Origin: Lepus europaeus
Lineage: Eukaryota > Chordata > Mammalia > Lagomorpha > Leporidae
DNA: 64,000 nt
Assembly (NCBI RefSeq): GCF_033115175.1
Contig: NC_084843.1
Coordinates: 57,948,474-58,012,473, forward strand
Direction: 5' to 3'
A model generated the notes under the pieces. That model was not told the DNA's origin. It searched no databases and was given only the letters and a program-made list of their open reading frames with translations. Position 1 is the first letter of the stretch. Each line of letters starts with the position of its first letter. The translations under genes and the position numbers were made by a program. Shown in pieces: positions 31,926-42,787 of the stretch.

Positions 31926-31948
31926 GGTTCTCGCGTCTCGCGAGAACC
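31926..31948. promoter_or_regulatory. TCTCGCGAGA element inside a perfect 10-bp inverted repeat
   Basis: GGTTCTCGCG is followed by the 3-base spacer TCT and by CGCGAGAACC, its exact reverse complement. The TCTCGCGAGA palindrome (31936-31945) is a known core-promoter motif of CpG-island and bidirectional housekeeping promoters and often lies near the start site. Confidence 0.75.
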
Positions 31949-31999
31949 CGAGGCCGGCTTTCGTCGCGCTCGCTCCGCCCCCTCCTCCTCGCTCACTCT

Positions 32000-32171
32000 C
32001 TCCCATCCCCCCCAGCCAGTGGCTCTGCTGCGCAGCTCCCTTAGCGGTTGCCACTGCCGGAGACGGTTGGGAGGACCGTTGTAGGGAGCGCCGCACGAGG
32101 CGAACGACTGCCCCGTCCTCACGACCGGACCCTCCCGAGCAGCGGCGTCGGCGTTACTATCGCCCGACAGG
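32000..32171 (+). other. HNRNPH3: Approximate HNRNPH3 noncoding exon 1
   Basis: The coding start is in a later exon with an acceptor at 36930, so a noncoding first exon must lie upstream, most likely in the CpG island. A donor-like G|GTATCTG at 32172 (or GG|GTAGGT near 32190), downstream of the TCTCGCGAGA element, is the best candidate. Both ends are estimates. Confidence 0.4.
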
Positions 32172-32436
32172 GTATCTGAAGTAGCAGGGGGTAGGTCGGG
32201 CTGGTGGTTTCGAGAGCGGAGTCGGGAGAAGGACGAGACCCAGGAGGGGGTGGGGCGGGGGGGAAGTGTGGAGGTCGCCGCTCGGAGGCGGGCGGGGCTG
32301 CGCCTCCCGGGCGATCTCCCACTTCAAGGAGGGCGGCCAGCGGGGCGAGGGCTTGCTCGGGTGGAGTTGGGTGGGCGACGCGGAGGCCCGAAGTGGAGGG
32401 CGTCCAGCCCTCCTCTCTGCCTTGCTGGTTTGGCCT

Positions 32437-32448
32437 CCGCCATTTTGG
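32437..32448 (+). promoter_or_regulatory. YY1-like site
   Basis: CCGCCATTTTGG matches the YY1 core CCGCCATNTTG. It lies in the CpG island, probably inside HNRNPH3 intron 1. A shorter GCCATTTCC is at 31621. Confidence 0.5.
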
Positions 32449-34568
32449 GTACGGTGGCGCGGCCGCCTTGGCTTCCCGCCCTTCCCCGTTCCTTCTACCT
32501 GTTGTTCCCAGCTTTGGAGAAACTGATTGAGCTGGCTGAGGCCCGGGGCGGGGGCGGGGGGCGGTCAAGCTCTCTGGCAGGGGATGAGGGTGGGCGCGAA
32601 GCGAGCAGGGCCAGGCCGGGGGGAGGGTCAGGGCTGCCGGGCGCGCTCCCGATGGAAATGGCGCCGGATGGGCCTGGCCTCCCACCGCAGCCTCCCTTCC
32701 TCCGCAGTCTCGGCAGGGCTACCTGGCGGGACTGCCGGTGACTTCTGACGCAGATTCCCGAGATGAGAGAGGCCGGAGCTGGGGCAGGAAGGCCAATGGC
32801 GACGGAGGCGCTCAGCTCCCAAATCCAGGACAAAGGAGGCAGACGGCCTCCTTTGTACTTCCGCCGCCCGGTGGCGAAGGTTTTTAAGCCCAGCTTGGCT
32901 GCCGGCCGGGGAGGGGGTAGGGGCGCGCTCTCCCGAGCTCTCCGGTCTCTAGGGCAGCTAGATAAACGGAAAGCCTCCGGGGAGGAATAAAGGACGCTTA
33001 GCCGGCCCTTAGATTCCAGATTTGGAACTTCGAAAAGAGTACGTACTCATTTTCCAAAGAGGTGGTTTTCTCACGCTTGAACGTTTGTAACGACTTTGGG
33101 TGATTTTGCCAGCAGCAAGCTGGGGGACTTGCCGACTAGGACTGTGAAATGGGCATGTTTCAAAGAGGCCGACGAGGCCCATTGAACTGTGAGCACTTTT
33201 TGGACTTTTGGGCCGGGGTGGGTGGGTGGCTTAGCATTGACTTTGTGTAGTTTGGCACAGATGGGTTGGGATTTGTTTTTAAGTAGGAGTTTTGCTTTTG
33301 GAAAACAGTTGTTAAAACACAGCCAGCGATGGCCAAAATGTGCTTATGTATGTAGGAGTTGAGTCGCTATTAAATCTCGAAGAATATTTTATGCAGATAA
33401 TATTTTCCCTTACCATGAAGGCCGTAGAAGTAAAATACTTAATATAGAAGTATATTAATACTTTGAATAGGAAATAAGCGTACTGAACACTACGGCAGAG
33501 TGTAAGCTCAGTCACGTGGCAGTGCGATGGGGGAGGGCTCAGAGCACGGGAGAGCTGTCTTGGTAATTTTCCTTGAAGATAGAGACGAGGGGCCAGGCTT
33601 AAGAATAAGCGGTTTAAATAATACCTATAAGTCTCTACGGGAAGTGTTACCTACTTTTCCAGTTTTAGAACCGGAAGAAAACTGCGTGCTGTTGAAAATG
33701 TTTTGTGATGCTTTAATCAAGGATAAGTTTAACTAAATCTTAGCTTGAGACGCAGATTTTTGTGGAGTTTGTGAAACCAGCTCAGATTTTTTTAGTAGAA
33801 GATGACCCACAGCTTTTCTGATTGTGTTAAACTACCATACACACCTGTTTTTTACTGGCCATCTTTCTATCATAGTCTGGAAATCTAATTGCCTTTTAAA
33901 GCAATAATGTTACCTTTTGAAGTCTCTTACCTGGTAAACAGGAGTGGACTGCAGTAGGTAAAACCTTGGTCCTAGTAAACGTATTTATAATTTTTGAAGA
34001 CTAGGCTCCTTTAGATATTAGTGGTGTCTGAGTTGCTAATTTAAAATTGAGGAGCAAGAACTTCAGAAAAAGGAACCAAGTAAAATTTGCGTTAAACATG
34101 TTTGCCAATTTTTTGTCAAAAAGTTCATTCTTTAATTCTTGGCGTTATATTAAAAATGGAAAAAGTTCCTTTGGCACTCATGATGCTTCCTCCCCTCCCC
34201 CACCCCAGGCCATTCCCAGTTTTTAGAAAATTATTTTTTGATGCATCAGATCCTGTCTGACACTTCAAAAAATAAAATAGTTGTTAGGGGAGTTCTGTAT
34301 TTCAGTTTAATCTCTATTAGATGTTCTTTTAAAAAAGTAGCTTTGAGATAATGAGCGAATCAGACTTCACCCATTTAAAATGTTAAATTCTTTGGGGTTT
34401 AGTGCATGGACAGTTTTGTAACCATCACTAGAATTTATCACTCAAAAGATTGCTATACCCATTAGCGGTCAGTCTACATGCTAATTCCCTCTCTCCCCTC
34501 AGGTCTATAACATTGGTGAAGCAGTCTGGTAGCTTTTTGATTATGGATATTGGTTTAAATAGAGGCAA

Positions 34569-34690
34569 TATCAAGGACCTTCAAAAAGTCATGGGAATTT
34601 TATAACGAGAAGGGGGCACTATATGCCTGGATTTCAGGTTTTTTAATCAAAATATTTCCATTTGCCATGAACTTTTTGAAGTGCCCTTGT
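34569..34690. mobile_element. Mariner-like MITE with TA flanks
   Basis: CAAGGACCTTCAAAAAGTCATG at the left pairs with CATGAACTTTTTGAAGTGCCCTTG at the right as near-perfect inverted termini. Both ends are flanked by TA, the mariner target. It lies in HNRNPH3 intron 1. Confidence 0.75.
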
Positions 34691-35369
34691 ATTTAAAGTC
34701 ATATAGAATTGACTAGTTTATCTTCCTATTTCAACTGCTGGTATTTTTAATTGGTGTTAACACTTGGAATTCTTCAAGCAGAGTGGTGATTAGCCATGAC
34801 ATTGTTACAGCAAAGAAAGGTTGAGATGGATTATCCTGAATAGTTAATAAACTGTTTAGGTAATTTCTGACAGCTTTATTAAGGTATTAAAACAGATGAC
34901 CTTTTTGTATGAAGGGGTGGTAAAAAACATTACGAAATGGTTAAAAAAAAAAAATCTTCCCACCATGAATTAGATCTATTTTTCAGAGTTCTTAAATTTT
35001 TCATGGTGAACTGATATTTGATGTTAGATCCCTTCCACTTTTTCTCTTGTTCTTAAGTCCCTCTATGGGAAACACTTCTTAGGTTGGTGCCTTGTTTTTA
35101 AGGGGGGGAACTTTTAAGAAAATGGTGGAGATCTTCAAATATGACTACATTTTTCCGAACTGATAAAGGAAGTTCTTTATGAGGATACTTTATATTAATA
35201 GTATTTAATAGTATACCTTATATTAATGGTATTTAACTTTTAAAAGCCTTTGACTTTGGAAGAGAATTGTTTTTAACAGACCTTGTTTCCTTTTAAGACT
35301 TAGAAATGTTTTCTGTCCTTTAAGGTTCATTTCATAATTTGTATGTCTTGGTTTTATGAAATTCAGTAA

Positions 35370-35545
35370 CAACCAGTGAATGCTTACTGTGAGGCAGATC
35401 CAGCACTTTGAAGTAATTCTGTGTTCCAGTTAGGTGTAGGTACTGCTGTTTTACAGTTGAATAGGCTTAGAGGTTGGGTAGTCACTGAATGTCAAAGTAG
35501 AGATTATTCAAATCCAGAGTTTCTTGTTTATAAAGTTCATCCAGT
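35370..35545 (-). repeat. MIR-like fragment
   Basis: GTGAATGCTTACTGTGAGGCAG, then TTTACAGTTGAATAGGCTTAG and GTCACTGAATGTCAAAGTAG recall MIR in reverse. Confidence 0.45.
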
Positions 35546-36930
35546 TACTTGTGTACATAAGAATTAGTTGTAATGCCAATTAAAAGTTTATATTCCCACT
35601 TTGGTTGTCTTTTATCTAGAGTGGCACCTAGGGGTTTTGCATTAATAAAGCAGGTGCTGAAGGATCCATGTTAGTGGTATTTTATGCACTTTTGGAGAAT
35701 TCCTACATATCTTATTTTAAGTGCATGAATTCCAAGAAAAAGCTTTACACTTTACAGATGCTAACGTGATAGCTGGACTGATTAGATCATGTGATTTTTT
35801 TTTTTTTTTCCTTGAGCGTTAGTGAATGCTGTTGATATGAAATATGATCCTCAACCCTAAAGGAATCAAGTGAACAAATTGTTTTGTTTACAGGGGAGGA
35901 GGTGGTGAGGGAAAGGTTTGAAATATTCAGGTGAGTAGGATTCCTACAGCTGCCTAGTGAAATTTGTAAGGTTCTGGTAAGTGTCTGCAGCTGAAGGACT
36001 TCTGCATTAGCTTCTTTTGAAAATGTGGAATTTTAAAAGGAAGAATGGTTGCCTCTGGGGAAGGGAAATGGGTGGTTGAGTTCTTTCTGGAGGGGAGGTG
36101 GGCTTCTCATTGTACCTTTTAAATACTTAAATGTGAATGTTACCTTTTTCTTAAAATTTGTGTTGTAAGTCTATCTGATTAGAAGTTAAAGCAATGAGTA
36201 AACTGTCAATGGAGATAGCATTGACTTCCAAATGGGTGATTTCAAAAACATGGATAAAAACATGGATGTTGGAAGGCATTCATTTCTGAGTGGCCATGTA
36301 TCAATTCTAAAACCCAAAACTCATTTGAAAACTGGTTCTTGGTGAGTGTTTAAGCTAAGTTGAGAGATAGGAATTTTCCTCTTTCAAAGACAATTTGATA
36401 TGTTCAAAATTTTAGTGCATCTAAAAAGCTTTGGACTTTAGAAATACCATTTTTCCAACTGCTAGCAACAAGGACTCATTACAGTTTTTCCTAAGGCTCT
36501 TTTAAAGAATAGGTAGAAGTACCCTATGCAGCTTCCGTACAATTTGAGTTCTAAAGAATTAATACAGGTATTCAGATGAACAATGAAATCTGAAAGGTGT
36601 GACTAAAAATTTTAGACGGCTAGAAGTTGGTGTTAAGATGATGACATAAGTAATTTGAATGGTGATGGGATTATGTGAATTCTGAAAAAAAGGCAGTAAG
36701 ATGTGGTTTTCAGGAATTTTGTGCTTTTTGGTAGGAGGGGGGTCAGATTTCACTGCCTTTTCTCCCTACTCCATAATAGAAAATGGTATGCCATTGTGTT
36801 GTGGCATTGTCATAGGAGTTACTTTATCCTGTTAAATTTCCTGTTACACCTCTGAGAGGTGTCTCTTCAGTACCTCTTGACAAGAGTATGTGTTGATTGA
36901 CTGCTTTATGTGCTTGTTTATTTTTTATAG

Positions 36931-37065
36931 CATTTAAGTCAAACGATATTGAGATGGATTGGGTTATGAAACATAATGGTCCAAATGACGCTAGTGATGG
37001 GACAGTACGACTTCGTGGACTACCATTTGGTTGCAGCAAAGAGGAAATAGTTCAGTTCTTTCAAG
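36931..37065 (+). CDS. HNRNPH3: HNRNPH3 first coding exon (ATG 36954)
   Basis: The acceptor is a T-rich tract ending TTATAG at 36930, the ATG is in GAGATGG at 36954, and the donor is CAAG|GTACCT at 37066. It carries 23 nt of 5' UTR and 37 codons with the start of qRRM1. Reading through the donor would stop after a dozen codons. Confidence 0.97.
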
Positions 37066-40000
37066 GTACCTCTAGTATTAGTCAAAGTTTAGTAGTATTT
37101 TAATTTTCTATTTGTATTATATTCAGTTTTTATTAAGTCCATTTGATTTTAGAATTTTGAAGTTTGTGATAATCCTAATTAATGTATTAAAGTATGAAAT
37201 GTGCTCCAGTTAAAATTCAATATAGAATGTGTAAAATATATAAAGCCTAATTGATGTACAGTAAATTTAATTGAGAATACTTTGTGATGAACAGTGGATT
37301 AGTATTGTGGAGCATAATTTTATTTGTAGCCTTTTTCATGTAATTTAGGTGGGCTTTTAGAAAATGTAATTTTTAAAAGACACTGCAAAAAAATACTTAA
37401 TCCAATAATATTTGAAAAAATCCGTTTGTGTTATGGGGTGATGGGGAAACTAAGCTTTTTTTGTTTTGTTTTGTTTTGTTTAGATTTGTTTTAAATATTT
37501 GATTCAGATGGGAATGTTTCAGCCTTTAACACTGTTCCCCTTGATGGGGTTATTTGTCCTTGGGTTAAAGGGTTGGAAATCGTGCCAAATGGGATAACAT
37601 TGACGATGGACTACCAGGGGAGAAGCACAGGGGAGGCCTTCGTGCAGTTTGCTTCAAAGGAGATAGCAGAAAATGCTCTGGGGAAACACAAGGAAAGAAT
37701 AGGGCACAGGTGGGGATGGAGAGTTTGGGATGGTGTTAAATTTTTATTTTTGGGGGTTGTGGGTCACTATTGCTTAAATGGGGGGGTAACAATAACATTT
37801 TTATGGGGTAGTTTAAAAGAATTGATAATCTAAATTTAACTTGGAAACTACAGATTTGGGTGGGGAATTAATGCTAATAGTTTGCTTAAATTAAAATTAG
37901 ATTGTTTCCATTTCTCTGTAGGATGTTGTTGATACTTTTGTATGATCATGTTTTCTTTAAACTTATCACATACTAAAGGAAACAAACTAAATATTTATAT
38001 TATGAATTGTTTTCAATGACTAATTTGTCTGTGAAACTTAAATATTTAAGTTCATAGGTGTAAAAATTGTTAACTTATGGTGTATTTAGGCAATAAATTG
38101 GGTTATGTATCTAGACGTAGAAAAACTTATTGCATTTTGCCCATATCTAAATTACTCTAATACATCCATGCTGAAACCTGTACCTTTAAAACATTTTTAA
38201 ATAGGTATATTGAGATCTTCAGAAGTAGCAGGAGTGAAATCAAGGGATTTTATGATCCACCAAGAAGATTGCTGGGACAGCGACCGGGACCATATGATAG
38301 ACCAATAGGAGGAAGAGGGGGTTATTATGGAGCTGGGCGTGGAAGTATGTATGACAGAATGCGGCGAGGAGGTGATGGATATGATGGTGGTATGTGTATC
38401 TAATGAACACAGGTTCTGTTGTCATTTTCTTAACGTTCCTGACACTTTGTCAAGAAATACAGAAATGGCAGTAATTTCAGTACCTACTGGGTTTTAAAAC
38501 CTGTTCATGAAAATAGATGTCCCATGGCCAGCTATGGGATTTGGTTGATGCACATATTGGCACCTAGAGAACTGACGCAGTAATTGAAATGAAGATACTG
38601 GCATATTCTGACATTTTCTCTTTTGCATAAGGATGGAAATTTAACTTATGTCTGAATTTATCCTCCTGAAGATTTTTCATTTCCATCAACTGTTAAATAC
38701 TTTTTCATATACACTAAGTAGGGGACTGGATACAGACTGGTAATAAACAAGAATTTAAACAGACTGCTTACTATAAAATGTGTTTTGTAAATTAGGTTAT
38801 GAAAATTGATTTCTTGAAATTATTTTTTTCTTAAATTATACAGGCTATGGAGGTTTTGATGACTATGGTGGCTATAATAATTATGGCTATGGAAATGATG
38901 GCTTTGATGACAGAATGAGAGATGGAAGAGGTAAACATTAGACATTTTCATTCTGAGGTTAATTTTAATCTTTGATGTTGAGTGGTAATATAGGTGACAT
39001 GAAGAGACTGGTGTATTTCAGTGCACTCCTCTTTAATAGTTTCACCTTATAGATAGGCATACTTTTCTGCATGTATATATTCTTGGTAATTTTTATTTTC
39101 CAGGTATGGGAGGACATGGCTATGGTGGGGCTGGTGATGCAAGTTCAGGTTTTCATGGAGGTCATTTTGTACATATGAGAGGCCTGCCTTTTCGTGCAAC
39201 TGAAAATGACATTGCTAATGTGAGTAATTTTATAATCTTGATGTCCTAAATTTTTTAAAATATTTACTCAGTTGAAAGGCAGAATTTTAGAGATAGGGAG
39301 AGGCAGATCTATCTGCTGTTTTCTGGCCACAATGGCTAAGCCATGTTGAACCCAGGAGCCTGGAACTCCTATCTGCGTCTCCTGTGTGGGTGGCAGGGAT
39401 CTGAGTATTTTGGCCATCTTCTGCTTTCCCAGGCACATTAGCAGGGAGCTGGATCTGTGCCACCGAACTGGCCTCTGTTATAAATTTTGATGCATTCTTA
39501 ATATCTGCATCTTGTAATTTAATGTCTAGTGTCAAAATCCCTTGAATACTGAGGTATTTACTTTTTTAAAATTATTTTTTATTTTTATTTTTTGACAGAG
39601 TGGATAGTGAGAGAGAGAGAAAGGTCTTCCTTTACCGTTGGTTCACCCTCCAATGGCCGCCGCAGCTGGCGCACCACGCTGATCCGAAGCCAGGAGCCAG
39701 GTGCTTCTCCTGGTCTCCCATGCGGGTGCAGGGCCCAAGCACTTTGGCCATCCTCCACTGCACTCCCAGGCCACAGCAGAGAGCTGGCCTGGAAGAGGGG
39801 CAACCAGGACAGAATCCGGCGCCCCAACCGGGACTAGAACCTGATGTACCCGCCGCCGCAAGGCGGAGGATTAGCCTATTGAGCCACGGCGCTGGCCTGA
39901 AGTATTTACTTTTACCTTTAGTTCATATTTTGGTGTCTGTGTGCTCACCTACATAGGATTCAAGCAAGTCCAGTAAAGAATGGGAGGGGAGTTGGCACGC

Positions 40001-41677
40001 AAATTATCAGTGCCTGGGTTTGCTCCCCAGCTGTGACTCTGGCTCCAACCTCCTGCCATCCATGTGAGAAACCCAGGTTGAGTTCCAGGCTCTTTTCTGC
40101 AGCCCAGTTCTGCTATTGCAGGCATGAAGATACTGAGTATAGTGAAACGCTGATGATCACATAGTAGTAACTTTTGTTGTTTTGAAACAGGTTTGTCAAC
40201 GTGAATGTAATAGTGATTTTGTTGGTATTCTATTAGTGGAAACTGAGGAGTTGAAAACAGGAAAAGTGCTTCTGCTGTCCATTGGTTTATGATTGATTGG
40301 TTAGAGGATCAGCAATCTAGTCATTCAGCCAAATCCAGCCATGCCCACTTGTTTATATATTGAATTGGTTGTGTTAGAGACCCAGTGGCCTACAAAGCCA
40401 AAAAATACATTACCGTCTGACTCTTAAAGCAAAAGATTGCTCTAAGTCTTTTGAGGAAACCAGTTGGCTGACGTTCCAAGTGCCTTCTTTAAGGAAAGGT
40501 TAAAACTGGTTAAGTTGTGATTGAAACTACATGATAGATTTTAGGAGTTTTGTGTGTACTGTTGGTAGATTATTGGAAATTCGTGGTTCTGAACATAACA
40601 CGTTATTTAATCTCTTTAAACTTGTTTTCTCATTGTCAGGTGACCCATTATATACTTCAAACAGCAAGTGTTAGGCTCTTAATTGACAGAATCTAGAGTT
40701 GGTTGAATTAGCCTTCAATACAGAATGGAAGGGTTTATGGGAAAAATCTAGATATGTGTAAATCACTTTGCATAATCTAAATAGAAAATATGATGTGTTT
40801 TCTTCTTAGTTCTTCTCCCCACTAAATCCAATACGAGTTCATATTGATATTGGAGCTGATGGCAGAGCAACAGGAGAAGCAGATGTAGAGTTTGTGACAC
40901 ATGAAGATGCAGTAGCTGCCATGTCTAAAGATAAAAACAATATGCGTAAGTGGTTTCCTGGGCATGCTGTCTTGATTGTTGAATGCACCTTATCAGCTTC
41001 TCATTTGTTTAAATGTAATAAGTTCTAGAATCTAGGTAATTGCTAGAAGTCACTGGAACTTAAAACCATTTGACTTAAGTTGAAACTGATGGTTTCCTGG
41101 CAGCTTGTATTAGGAATTGTTGATGGTACTGTGCTTTCAGTTTAACCGAATGTACTTCTTGAAGCTCTTATTGATAAAGTTGATCTATTCTTTTCTCCTG
41201 TTACTCTTTTTCATTTAAAGAACATCGATACATTGAACTCTTCTTGAATTCTACTCCTGGCGGTGGCTCTGGAATGGGAGGTTCTGGAATGGGAGGCTAC
41301 GGCAGAGATGGAATGGGTATGTAAAGTTTTTAAAATAAGCAGTGTTAGCTACTTGAGCAATCAATCTCTATAAACTTATTTTTTCCTTTTGAAAAGATAA
41401 TCAGGGAGGATATGGATCTGTTGGAAGAATGGGAATGGGGAACAATTACAGTGGAGGATATGGTACTCCTGATGGATTGGGTGGTTATGGTAAGTGTCTC
41501 TAGTTTGTTAAGTTCTCATATGGAATGCAGATACTACTTAAAATATATTGTGCATAGATAACTCCCACTAAATATTCTTAATGTCTGTTTTTTTCTTAAG
41601 GCCGTGGTGGTGGAGGCAGTGGAGGTTACTATGGGCAAGGTGGCATGAGTGGAGGTGGATGGCGTGGGATGTACTGA
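36954..41677 (+). CDS. HNRNPH3: HNRNPH3, heterogeneous nuclear ribonucleoprotein H3 (complete)
   Basis: Nine coding exons (36954-37065, 37571-37709, 38205-38389, 38844-38930, 39104-39219, 40810-40945, 41221-41316, 41397-41489, 41601-41677) sum to 1041 nt, 346 residues plus TGA, the length of the human protein. HnRNP H3 (2H9) is a nuclear RNA-binding splicing regulator of the hnRNP H/F family that lacks the first quasi-RRM of hnRNP H1. Visible parts are qRRM1 from about residue 16 ([15 protein letters not shown]), a Gly/Tyr-rich linker (about 115-190), qRRM2 from about 197 ([15 protein letters not shown]) and a Gly-rich C-terminus (about 270-346, ending GGGWRGMY). The start [16 protein letters not shown] is the normal one and every junction keeps phase. 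The gene starts at a CpG island and converges with RUFY2. Confidence 0.98.
37571..37709 (+). CDS. HNRNPH3: HNRNPH3 second coding exon (rest of qRRM1)
   Basis: The exon is 139 nt, so skipping it shifts the frame. The acceptor TTGGGTTAAAG| has a poor polypyrimidine tract. The donor CACAG|GTGGGG is followed by many G-runs. It encodes [20 protein letters not shown] and [20 protein letters not shown]. Confidence 0.97.
37710..37810 (+). promoter_or_regulatory. HNRNPH3: G-run cluster after the HNRNPH3 second-coding-exon donor
   Basis: In the first 100 intron bases there are runs of G at 37712-37715, 37727-37729, 37752-37756, 37761-37763, 37780-37786 and 37805-37808. G-tracts are the known binding element of hnRNP H/F proteins and act as intronic splicing enhancers. 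Binding of H3 to its own transcript is inference. Confidence 0.5.
38205..38389 (+). CDS. HNRNPH3: HNRNPH3 third coding exon (end of qRRM1 and Gly/Tyr linker)
   Basis: The acceptor is TTTTAAATAG| and the donor is GGTG|GTATGT. It encodes [20 protein letters not shown] followed by Gly/Arg/Tyr-rich sequence ending GGDGYDG. Confidence 0.97.
38844..38930 (+). CDS. HNRNPH3: HNRNPH3 fourth coding exon (GYR-type linker)
   Basis: This 87-nt in-frame exon has acceptor AATTATACAG| and donor AGAG|GTAAAC. It encodes the [16 protein letters not shown] low-complexity stretch. Confidence 0.97.
39104..39219 (+). CDS. HNRNPH3: HNRNPH3 fifth coding exon (start of qRRM2)
   Basis: The acceptor is TTATTTTCCAG| and the donor is CTAAT|GTGAGT. 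It encodes [15 protein letters not shown] and [19 protein letters not shown]. Confidence 0.97.
39249..39473 (-). repeat. CSINE with internal deletion
   Basis: In HNRNPH3 intron after the fifth coding exon, starting 30 bp from the donor. It jumps from GGGAGCTGGATC to GTGCCACCGAACTGGCC. Confidence 0.85.
39566..39897 (-). repeat. CSINE, young GC-rich subtype
   Basis: It starts TTATTTTTTGACAGAGTGGATAG and ends GAGCCACGGCGCTGGCC. AAGTATTTACTTTT after it resembles AGGTATTTACTTTTT before it (a target duplication). Confidence 0.94.
39988..40125 (+). repeat. CSINE fragment, old
   Basis: GGAGTTGGCACGCAAATTATC to CTATTGCAGGCATG. The CT tract and tail are missing. Confidence 0.55.
40575..40720 (+). repeat. 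Possible MIR fragment
   Basis: TTATTTAATCTCTTTAAACTTG followed by TTTTCTCATTGTCAGGTGA weakly matches the MIR middle. Confidence 0.3.
40810..40945 (+). CDS. HNRNPH3: HNRNPH3 sixth coding exon (core of qRRM2)
   Basis: The acceptor is TTCTTCTTAG| and the donor is TATGC|GTAAGT. It encodes [15 protein letters not shown] through [18 protein letters not shown]. Confidence 0.97.
41221..41316 (+). CDS. HNRNPH3: HNRNPH3 seventh coding exon
   Basis: The acceptor is TCATTTAAAG| and the donor is ATGG|GTATGT. It encodes the qRRM2 end [11 protein letters not shown] and the GSGMGG repeats that open the Gly-rich tail. Confidence 0.97.
41397..41489 (+). CDS. HNRNPH3: HNRNPH3 eighth coding exon
   Basis: This 93-nt in-frame exon has acceptor TTGAAAAG| and donor TATG|GTAAGT. 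It encodes [20 protein letters not shown]. It is separated by an 80-nt intron on the left and a 111-nt intron on the right. Confidence 0.97.
41601..41677 (+). CDS. HNRNPH3: HNRNPH3 last coding exon, stop TGA 41675-41677
   Basis: The acceptor is TTTTTTTCTTAAG|. It encodes [19 protein letters not shown] and ends WRGMY-stop. The 3' UTR follows in the same exon. Confidence 0.98.
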
Positions 41678-41878
41678 AAGCATCACCACCAACACATACG
41701 TACAAGTCCTAACAACAGCATCTGGTCTACTAGACTTTCTTACAGATTTCTTTTGTATTTTAAGAACTTTATAATGACTGAAGGAATGTGTTTTCAAAAT
41801 ATTATTTGGTAAAGCAACAGATTGTGATGGGAAAATCTGTTTTCTGTAGGTTTTATTTGTTGCATACTTTGACTTAAA

Positions 41879-41884
41879 AATAAA
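41879..41884 (+). terminator. HNRNPH3: Proximal polyadenylation signal AATAAA of HNRNPH3
   Basis: A canonical hexamer lies 202 nt after the stop codon. The sequence 25-50 nt downstream is T/G-containing, as expected of a cleavage region. Confidence 0.6.
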
Positions 41885-42787
41885 TTTTTATATTCAAACC
41901 ACTGATGTTGATACTTTTTATATACTAGTTATTCCTAAGGATGTGCTGCCTTCATAAGATTTGGGTTGATGTATTTTACTATTAGCTCTACAAGTAGTAA
42001 GTAGTATTAGTGTATTACTAGAGGATAATGGTTCACCCCTGCATAAACTGCAAGTCTTAATAAGCAGACATCTGGAATAGAGCTTGAAGAATAATTAGTG
42101 TAACTTCCTTTAATTTCTCCTGGACAATATTGTAAATATAAAGCCTAAAGATGAGTTTAGGTGGCTTTCAGGAACATAAGATCAGCTAACTATTCTTTTT
42201 CAAATGTCATTTATCAAGCATAGCTCTGAAATGTTGATGATCCTGAGGTTTCTGAATATTCAAAATTGTGTTACCTGGGGATGGCAGTGTTGTAAGTTTA
42301 AATTCAAACCCTCCTAGGTGTTAAGATGAAAATTCCTTCAGCACTTGACTGAAGTACAGATGTTTCCAAAAAGTGATGGTTTGTAAGTTAACTCAAAATG
42401 TCTTAGAAAACTAAGGTTCTTGAGGATTCCATGTAAATACATAGGTATTTACCATGGAATATAATTCTCACAGATGTATTTTCGGTTTGCTGCCCAATAT
42501 AGCATATGATTCCTTAAATAATTGTGTAAATGACTACTAAAAAAATGTAAGAGAAGTCCATGTCATAGTGAAATAAGATGAGAATCCTGCGGTTGGTTTT
42601 GCATCTGATACCTGCTTGGAATTTTAGTTTACTATTATGTAGCAAGGAAAAGGTGCTTTTTAATTTTAATCTCCTTGGTCAATATACCTTTTTTCCAGAA
42701 TTGGCTAATGGATCAAAATGAAACTGTCAATGTGAATATTCAGTTATTGAACTTGTTACTTGTTTTTCCTAGAAATGTTATTAATGT

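Larger units (their letters stand above)
31360..32780. promoter_or_regulatory. CpG island, inferred divergent PBLD/HNRNPH3 promoter
   Basis: The G+C content and CpG density rise sharply here against AT-rich flanks. The island lies between the 5' ends of a minus-strand gene (PBLD) and a plus-strand gene (HNRNPH3). It holds GC boxes (for example around 32252 and 32544), an NRF1-like site, a TCTCGCGAGA element and YY1-like GCCAT elements. There is no TATA box in a convincing place. Long frames such as 32119-32685 on the minus strand are by-products of base composition. Confidence 0.85.
32172..36930 (+). other. HNRNPH3: HNRNPH3 intron 1, SINE-free
   Basis: About 4.7 kb without a recognisable CSINE, ending at the acceptor TTTTTTATAG. 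It contains one mariner-like MITE (34569-34690) and one faint MIR (35370-35545). The first 600 bp are CpG-rich and the rest AT-rich. No open frame looks coding. Confidence 0.6.

Noticed and set aside
32119..32685. 188-codon minus-strand open frame in the CpG island
   Set aside because: It is Pro/Ala/Arg-rich, as expected of translated GC-rich promoter sequence. It has competing frames on both strands and no domain or splice context.
37464..37490. (TTTTG)n in HNRNPH3 intron 2 as a regulatory signal
   Set aside because: A short simple repeat of about four units. Nothing distinguishes it from slippage.
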